A stretch of 18,515 nucleotides of DNA, from positions 1-18,515 of the forward strand of contig WQZK01000012.1 in assembly GCA_009780765.1 (NCBI GenBank), read 5' to 3'. The position numbers were made by a program, and so were the translations under genes. Shown in pieces: positions 15,730 to 18,515 of this stretch; within the stretch, counting starts at the first letter, position 1, and each line of letters begins with the position of its first letter. The DNA is from Defluviitaleaceae bacterium (GTDB lineage Bacteria > Bacillota > Clostridia > Lachnospirales > UBA5962). Under the pieces are notes generated by a model, which worked only from the letters and a program-made list of their open reading frames with translations, did not search any database and was not told the DNA's origin.

Positions 15730-16531
15730 GTGGTATAATAAATTCCAACACAGTTTGCTATACTCTGCGGAGTTAAGAAAACTTGAAATTTACCTAAATT
15801 CAAATAATAGCCTCGCTGGGGCAGTAATTATCTGCCCTGGCGGGGCTTATGCTAGAACAACGGAAAGAGAGGGCAAGCCTGTAGCTTTGGCCATTAACAA
15901 AATGGGGCTTCATGCTTTTGTACTTCATTATGATGTCAAAAATCCACCACTTTTTACAAGGCCTTTAGAGCAGCTTGCATGTGCAATTAAACACGTTCGT
16001 AAAAATGCTAAAAAATATAATGTAAATCCTGATAACATTACTGTTATGGGATTTTCTGCTGGAGGCCATCTTGCGGCAAGCCTTGGCGTTTACTGGCATA
16101 AGCCTGAGTTTTTTAAGGGCGATGTTAATTCTGAAGTTTATAAACCAAACGCACTTGTATTGTGCTACGCCGTTTTAAGTGGCGGAAAATTTAAGCACGA
16201 GAGAAGCTTTTATAACCTTTTGGGCGATAATACTGACGTTTTGCAAAATTATTCTTTAGAAACTAAAATATGCGAAAAAACACCAAAAACATTTATGTGG
16301 CACACAGCAGATGACGCCGCTGTTGCAGTTGAAAACACACTGCTTTTCGCAAAAGGTCTTTCAAAACATAAAGTTCCGTATGAAATGCATATATATCCAC
16401 ATGGTGTTCATGGTCTTTCGCTTGCAACACAGGAAACTGCCACTAATGAAGAGCAAATTAATCCTTATGTTTCAACTTGGATTAATCGATTAGAAGAGTT
16501 TTTAAAAGGTGATTCGTATGATAAAAATTAG
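15707..16531 (+). CDS. Alpha/beta hydrolase (BD-FAE/esterase-like)
   Basis: The frame from TTG 15707 encodes 274 residues with a complete serine-hydrolase core. AVIICPGGAY (residues 39-48) is the oxyanion loop, VMGFSAGGHLA carries the nucleophile Ser 117, HTADDAAV carries the acid Asp 202 or 203, and PHGVHGL carries His 235. Family members cleave acyl or acetyl esters, often on carbohydrates; the substrate here is unknown. There is no signal peptide. The start is uncertain. No in-frame ATG exists before residue 66, TTG 15707 lies in a hairpin upstream of the likely transcription start, and TTG 15755 (giving LLYSAELRKLEIYL first) has no ribosome binding site. Relatives I recall begin about ten residues earlier with their own Met, so the original 5' end may have been replaced at the island border. 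The 3' end overlaps the next gene. Confidence 0.85.
   Translation: MLDFLQSLWYNKFQHSLLYSAELRKLEIYLNSNNSLAGAVIICPGGAYARTTEREGKPVALAINKMGLHAFVLHYDVKNPPLFTRPLEQLACAIKHVRKNAKKYNVNPDNITVMGFSAGGHLAASLGVYWHKPEFFKGDVNSEVYKPNALVLCYAVLSGGKFKHERSFYNLLGDNTDVLQNYSLETKICEKTPKTFMWHTADDAAVAVENTLLFAKGLSKHKVPYEMHIYPHGVHGLSLATQETATNEEQINPYVSTWINRLEEFLKGDSYDKN
15711..15739 (+). promoter_or_regulatory. Putative sigma-A promoter of the hydrolase gene
   Basis: A perfect -10 TATAAT (15734-15739) stands 17 bp after a weak -35 TAGACT (15711-15716). The right arm of the 14-bp inverted repeat occupies the spacer. Transcription would begin near 15746, which would exclude the TTG at 15707 as the translation start. Confidence 0.45.
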
Positions 16532-16943
16532 AATTTGGCGTAAAGCATCTCCTGTTTTTATAGTAGCTATATTGCTTTTTACAGTAGTCATGGTTAGAGG
16601 TGGTGGCTCTGCAAACAGCTCTTCTTGGGTGATGAGCAGAAATGTATATGAAAATAGATTAAATGGTGGTTTTTCAATTTCTGTAGGTTCTGCCAGAAGC
16701 GGTACTCGTAATCAAACATTTAACTTAACTAGTAGAGAATTATCATCTATTCATGTAAGTAGCCAAAGCGATAGTGGAGAAATAATTCTCATAATATCAC
16801 AGCGAAACGGTGCAGAAAATAGGTACGACATATCAAATTTTGAGGGCAGCTTGCCTATAGTTGGCTTATACGCTGGGCGTATTAGATTTAGTTTGCAGTA
16901 TGACAGCATAAGAAATTCAAATACCACAATACGGTGGCGTTAA
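16518..16943 (+). CDS. Small membrane-anchored or secreted protein of unknown function
   Basis: A 141-residue protein whose start lies within the end of the hydrolase gene. ATG 16518 is preferred, with AAAAGGTGATT before it; GTG 16509 would add three residues. A basic start (MIKIRIWRK) and a hydrophobic helix at about 11-26 form a signal peptide or membrane anchor without a lipobox. The rest is Ser/Asn-rich with alternating strands (FSISVGSA, EIILIISQ, GRIRFSLQY), typical of a small extracellular beta-domain. I do not recognise the family. The overlap suggests co-transcription with the hydrolase. Confidence 0.7.
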   Translation: MIKIRIWRKASPVFIVAILLFTVVMVRGGGSANSSSWVMSRNVYENRLNGGFSISVGSARSGTRNQTFNLTSRELSSIHVSSQSDSGEIILIISQRNGAENRYDISNFEGSLPIVGLYAGRIRFSLQYDSIRNSNTTIRWR

Positions 16944-16969
16944 TATTTTCTTATTTTTAAAATTTGTTC

Positions 16970-16998
16970 TTGACATTTGAAATTCGCTATAGTATAAT
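16970..16998 (+). promoter_or_regulatory. Consensus sigma-A promoter for tRNA-Leu
   Basis: TTGACA (16970-16975) and TATAAT (16993-16998) are both perfect consensus hexamers separated by 17 bp, 11 bases before the tRNA 5' end. This is a strong promoter as expected for a stable RNA. Confidence 0.9.
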
Positions 16999-17009
16999 AT
17001 TTAGAGTAA

Positions 17010-17091
<82 letters not shown>

Positions 17092-17099
17092 TACTTTTA

Positions 17100-17131
17100 C
17101 CACTAAAACTTTGGTTTTGGTGGATTTTTTT
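17100..17131 (+). terminator. Rho-independent terminator after tRNA-Leu
   Basis: CCACTAAAAC and GTTTTGGTGG form a 10-bp stem with one U-G pair around the loop TTTG. An A and seven T follow. It is a textbook intrinsic terminator, placed between the tRNA and selA. Confidence 0.9.
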
Positions 17132-17148
17132 GTATACAGAGGTGTTTT

Positions 17149-18515
17149 ATGAATAATGTGAATAAAGATTTGCTCAAAAATTTGCCAAAAATAGACGAGC
17201 TTCTAAACGAAGGTATTATAAAAAATGAAATAGAAGTGGGTAACCGTTCGCTTGTAGTTGAAAGCTTACGAAAAGCGATTGATTATTATAGGACTGGCAT
17301 TTTAAATTTAAAAATCGTAAAATCACCTGAAATAAATGAAATTATAGAAACCGCATTAAAAATACTTAAAAAAGACGCTAAAATGAACCTTCGCCCCGTT
17401 ATAAACGCAACAGGCGTTTTACTCCATACAAACTTGGGGCGTGCATTATTATCAGAAAAAGCCGCAAAAGCCGCCTATACTATTGCTTCATCTTATTCTA
17501 ATCTTGAATTTAATATAACCTCTGGTAAGCGTGGCAGCAGATACGATTCTGTTTCAGAACTTATTAAAAAACTTACCAATGCAGAAGATTCGGTTGTTGT
17601 AAACAATAATGCGGCGGCAGTATTGCTTATATTAAACACTCTAGCAAAAGATAAAAAAGTTATTGTATCTCGCGGAGAGTTGGTTGAAATTGGCGGAGAG
17701 TTTAGAGTGCCCGATATTATAGCACAAAGCGGCTGCCTACTCCAAGAAGTGGGCACAACAAACAAAACTCACATAAAAGACTATGAAAAAGAAATTACTG
17801 AAGATGCAGTTCTTCTAAAAGTTCATACGAGCAACTACAAAATTATTGGGTTCACTTCTGAAGTTTTGATTTCGGAGCTTTCAACACTTTCTAAAAAGCA
17901 TGATATTCCGCTTATTTATGACCTTGGTGGAGGTTCACTGATAAATTTAGAAAAATACGGCATAAGTGGGGAACCATTTGTGCAAAAGGCTATAGAAGAC
18001 GGTGCAGACGTTGTTTGCTTTAGTGGCGATAAACTTTTGGGCGGTCCACAGGCAGGCATTATCATCGGCAAAAAAGAATATATTGAAAAAATCAAGAAAA
18101 ATCCGCTTACAAGAGCATTTAGGATAGACAAGCTAACCCTTGCCGCTTTAGAGGCAACCTTTCGTGAGTATTTGGACGAAGAAAATGCAATTAAAAATAT
18201 CCCCCTTCTTAATAGCCTTTTACTTGATAAAGAAAGTCTTTACAAAAAAGCGGTAATACTTCATAGTATGCTTGAACCATTTAATGCCGAAATTATTGAA
18301 GAGTTTGGTCAAATAGGTGGTGGCACAATGCCTGAATTTAATATCAAAACATATGCTATTGCGATAAATCCTTTAAATTGTTCGGTTAATGAGTTGGAAG
18401 AAAAACTTAGAAACTGCGAAGTTCCTATAATAACAAGAGTCGTTAAAGATAGAGTACTACTTGATGTTTTAACGCTTTTTGAAAAAGATTTTGAGTATAT
18501 TGCAAACTGCGTTAG
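17149..18515 (+). CDS. selA: L-seryl-tRNA(Sec) selenium transferase (3' end outside window)
   Basis: SelA is a PLP enzyme that converts Ser-tRNA(Sec) to Sec-tRNA(Sec) using selenophosphate, the last step of bacterial selenocysteine synthesis. The 455 codons seen cover nearly the whole protein. They include the N-terminal helical domain, RPVINATGVLLHTNLGRA, NNNAAAVLLILN and IYDLGGGSL. The PLP-lysine motif FSGDKLLGGPQAG has Lys at residue 295, the same number as the E. coli active-site Lys. Near the end of the visible part are IGGGTMPEF and ITRVVKD. The E. coli protein has 463 residues, so only a few should be missing. ATG 17149 has AGAGGTG four bases upstream. selB or selD may follow outside the window. 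The gene implies a selenoprotein-making host. Confidence 0.95.
   Translation, partial: MNNVNKDLLKNLPKIDELLNEGIIKNEIEVGNRSLVVESLRKAIDYYRTGILNLKIVKSPEINEIIETALKILKKDAKMNLRPVINATGVLLHTNLGRALLSEKAAKAAYTIASSYSNLEFNITSGKRGSRYDSVSELIKKLTNAEDSVVVNNNAAAVLLILNTLAKDKKVIVSRGELVEIGGEFRVPDIIAQSGCLLQEVGTTNKTHIKDYEKEITEDAVLLKVHTSNYKIIGFTSEVLISELSTLSKKHDIPLIYDLGGGSLINLEKYGISGEPFVQKAIEDGADVVCFSGDKLLGGPQAGIIIGKKEYIEKIKKNPLTRAFRIDKLTLAALEATFREYLDEENAIKNIPLLNSLLLDKESLYKKAVILHSMLEPFNAEIIEEFGQIGGGTMPEFNIKTYAIAINPLNCSVNELEEKLRNCEVPIITRVVKDRVLLDVLTLFEKDFEYIANCV

Noticed and set aside
16311..16493. 60-codon plus-strand frame inside the hydrolase gene
   Set aside because: It overlaps the Asp/His catalytic part of a clearly conserved hydrolase in another frame and has no ribosome binding site.

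Overview
The window looks like chromosomal DNA of a low-GC, Gram-positive, Clostridia-like bacterium. The grounds are strong GGAGG-type ribosome binding sites, AT-rich codon use, near-consensus sigma-A promoters, a rho-independent terminator of the usual type, and a selA gene. No species can be named from the sequence alone.

Positions about 1-15,680 read as an accessory (defence-island-like) region. In order it holds: the 3' end of an unrecognised gene (3-197); a DUF2971 protein (443-1189); a decayed small membrane-protein gene (1208-1512); a caspase-fold peptidase with a long uncharacterised C-terminus (1545-3032); and a 1435-residue protein with a PD-(D/E)XK-like nuclease, a STAND NTPase and a long C-terminal region (3259-7566). 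Next come a tyrosine-recombinase remnant on the minus strand with its HxxR arginine changed to Cys (7628-7819), and a SIR2-like gene broken into three frames (7951-9418). Then come four apparently intact genes: a small membrane protein (9485-9748), an overlapping TPR protein with a PIN-like domain (9723-12995), a membrane-anchored PLD-like protein (13110-13784), and an overlapping P-loop kinase-like protein (13777-14469). A large hairpin ends this block. A minus-strand protein with two excisionase-like DNA-binding domains (14853-15452) follows, with a cluster of TTGCCC repeats on its upstream side.

From about 15,685 to the end the content is housekeeping-like: an alpha/beta hydrolase, a small membrane-anchored or secreted protein, tRNA-Leu(UAG) with a consensus promoter and a terminator, and selA, which runs off the window.

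How the genes may work together is inference. Caspase-fold, nuclease-STAND and SIR2-like proteins are known effector or sensor types of bacterial antiphage immunity, and the recombinase remnant and double-HTH protein fit a mobile island. The best candidate for an undescribed system is 9485-14469. There, two overlapping genes share a short motif (NSF, one variable residue, GANFG), one giving a membrane anchor and the other a TPR scaffold plus putative RNase. Two more overlapping genes then pair a membrane PLD-like domain with a P-loop kinase-like enzyme. Whether all four act together is open, because a 114-bp gap containing a 12-bp palindrome separates the pairs.
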